NCBI GenBank assembly: GCA_900554715.1
Contig: USIN01000089.1
Location: forward strand, 1-7,250
Source: an uncultured Bacteroidales bacterium
Lineage (GTDB): Bacteria > Bacteroidota > Bacteroidia > Bacteroidales > Muribaculaceae
Direction: 5' to 3'
DNA length: 7,250 bases
Shown here: in pieces, positions 6,655-7,250 of the stretch
Numbering within the stretch: position 1 is the stretch's first letter
Layout: each line of letters starts with the position of its first letter
Translations under genes and position numbers: made by a program
Notes under the pieces: model-generated
Seen by the model: only the letters and a program-made list of their open reading frames with translations
The model's database searches: none
What the model was told of the DNA's origin: nothing

Positions 6655-7250
6655 GAAGACAAATCAGCAACGCTGTCCTGTAATAATGACCAGATGCTTT
6701 TCGTTCCTAAGGCTTACGGTATCTGCTCCAAGCACAGCAACTCCATGCTGTCAGACAATCCCAACAGCGGATTTTATGAAGCGGATACCTCCAGAACCAT
6801 TGACACCAGCAATCAGTCACCCTGCAAGAATCAGGGCGGTATGGTTGTAATTGAAGGCAACGGCAGCAGACCGTCACATCATGGTGATGGGTACAAGGAA
6901 AGCGAAACCATGTACACGCTGAATTGTACCGAAAATCATGCCGTTTCCTACGGCATCGGCAGACCTGCCATGAATCAGGGTTACAACGCACGGTTCAGCT
7001 TTCAGATTGAGGAGGAAACCTCACCGACCCTTGTTGCCTCGGGTGCAGGCGGTGTGGCACATCCGACCTACTCAACCAGTAAAAATTCCTATCACACGAT
7101 TGCTGAAAAGGAACTTGCAAACACACTTGTTGCAACCGACTACAAAGATCCGCCTGTTGTGAATGATATGGCTGATGGTGTGGAATATATTGTTCGTCGT
7201 CTGACTCCGCAGGAGTGTGCATTGCTCCAAGGTATGCCGACATGGTGGTG
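6592..7250 (+). CDS. DNA cytosine-5 methyltransferase, C-terminal fragment (5' end missing, runs off window)
   Basis: One plus-strand frame stays open to the window end and reads as the C-terminal part of a phage- or conjugative-element-type Dcm protein. The diagnostic part is motif IX near the end, VRRLTPQECALLQGMPTWW (Met replaces the usual Phe of LQGFP). Before it lies a long target-recognition region with sections such as GGRGALIQEDKSATL, EGNGSRPSHHGDGYKESE and SPTLVASGAGGVAH. These enzymes methylate cytosine C5, often as prophage or mobile-element anti-restriction or modification functions. Motifs I, IV (PCQ), VI (ENV) and VIII are absent, and the sequence upstream of about 6590 belongs to another gene, so no active enzyme can be made from what is here. 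ATG 6694 is the first in-frame Met but lies inside the domain and is not a believable start. Codon use (AGA, A/T-ending) differs from the sus genes. Firmicutes-like origin is from memory of similar proteins. Confidence 0.8.
6596..6675 (+). repeat. 11-bp direct repeat CAGCAACGCTG at the start of the methyltransferase fragment
   Basis: CAGCAACGCTG occurs at 6596-6606 and 6665-6675, 69 bases apart and in the same frame, where it encodes the A-T-L of PATLK and SATLS. The in-frame repetition fits a repeated peptide motif in the target-recognition region. The first copy also sits at or next to the probable junction with the Bacteroidota sequence. Confidence 0.6.

Noticed and set aside
6254..6670. 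138-codon minus-strand ORF overlapping the 122-codon ORF in another frame
   Set aside because: It is rich in His, Arg and Ser with low-complexity runs and no membrane or domain pattern, unlike the overlapping frame with two clear hydrophobic segments.
6707..7243. Two minus-strand ORFs (6707-6991 and 6995-7243) opposite the methyltransferase fragment
   Set aside because: Compositionally odd (Cys- and Trp-rich, or His- and Gln-rich) and antisense to a frame with a clear methyltransferase motif IX.

Overview
The window looks like a Bacteroidota chromosome, probably a gut Bacteroidales of about 55% GC such as Muribaculaceae (family-level placement is inference), with a foreign-looking stretch at the right edge. 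The basis is a minus-strand SusC/SusD pair followed by a SusE/SusF-type surface lipoprotein, Bacteroidota-style lipoprotein signals, A/T-rich leaders without clear Shine-Dalgarno sites, and a candidate TTTG/TAnnTTTG-type promoter.

Layout, read in the direction of transcription (right to left): a leader of about 345 bases (5941-6285) carries a possible promoter and a GC-rich inverted repeat. Next come the TonB-dependent transporter susC (5940-2824), the lipoprotein susD (2792-1110) and a SusE-like lipoprotein (1080 to beyond base 1). Gaps of 31 and 29 bases imply one transcript. Together they would form a glycan uptake system: SusD and the SusE-like protein capture oligosaccharide at the cell surface, and SusC imports it with TonB energy. 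The SusE-type N-terminal domain and tandem SusF-like modules hint at an alpha-glucan substrate, but no glycoside hydrolase or regulator is in the window to confirm this.

Upstream of the operon lies a small minus-strand ORF with two membrane segments (6654-6286), ending in a 14-bp perfect inverted repeat that overlaps its stop codon. Its first 20 or so codons run into a different kind of sequence. From about 6590 to the right edge the plus strand encodes the C-terminal part (target-recognition region and motif IX) of a phage- or conjugative-element-type DNA cytosine-5 methyltransferase, with different codon use and no room for its catalytic N-terminus. The switch is abrupt and both genes look cut. 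It is either a mobile-element scar or an assembly chimera; an assembly chimera is at least as likely.

I found no tRNA, rRNA, CRISPR array or complete insertion sequence. The strongest candidates for a second look are the junction near 6590 and the repeated T-L motif pattern in the methyltransferase fragment.
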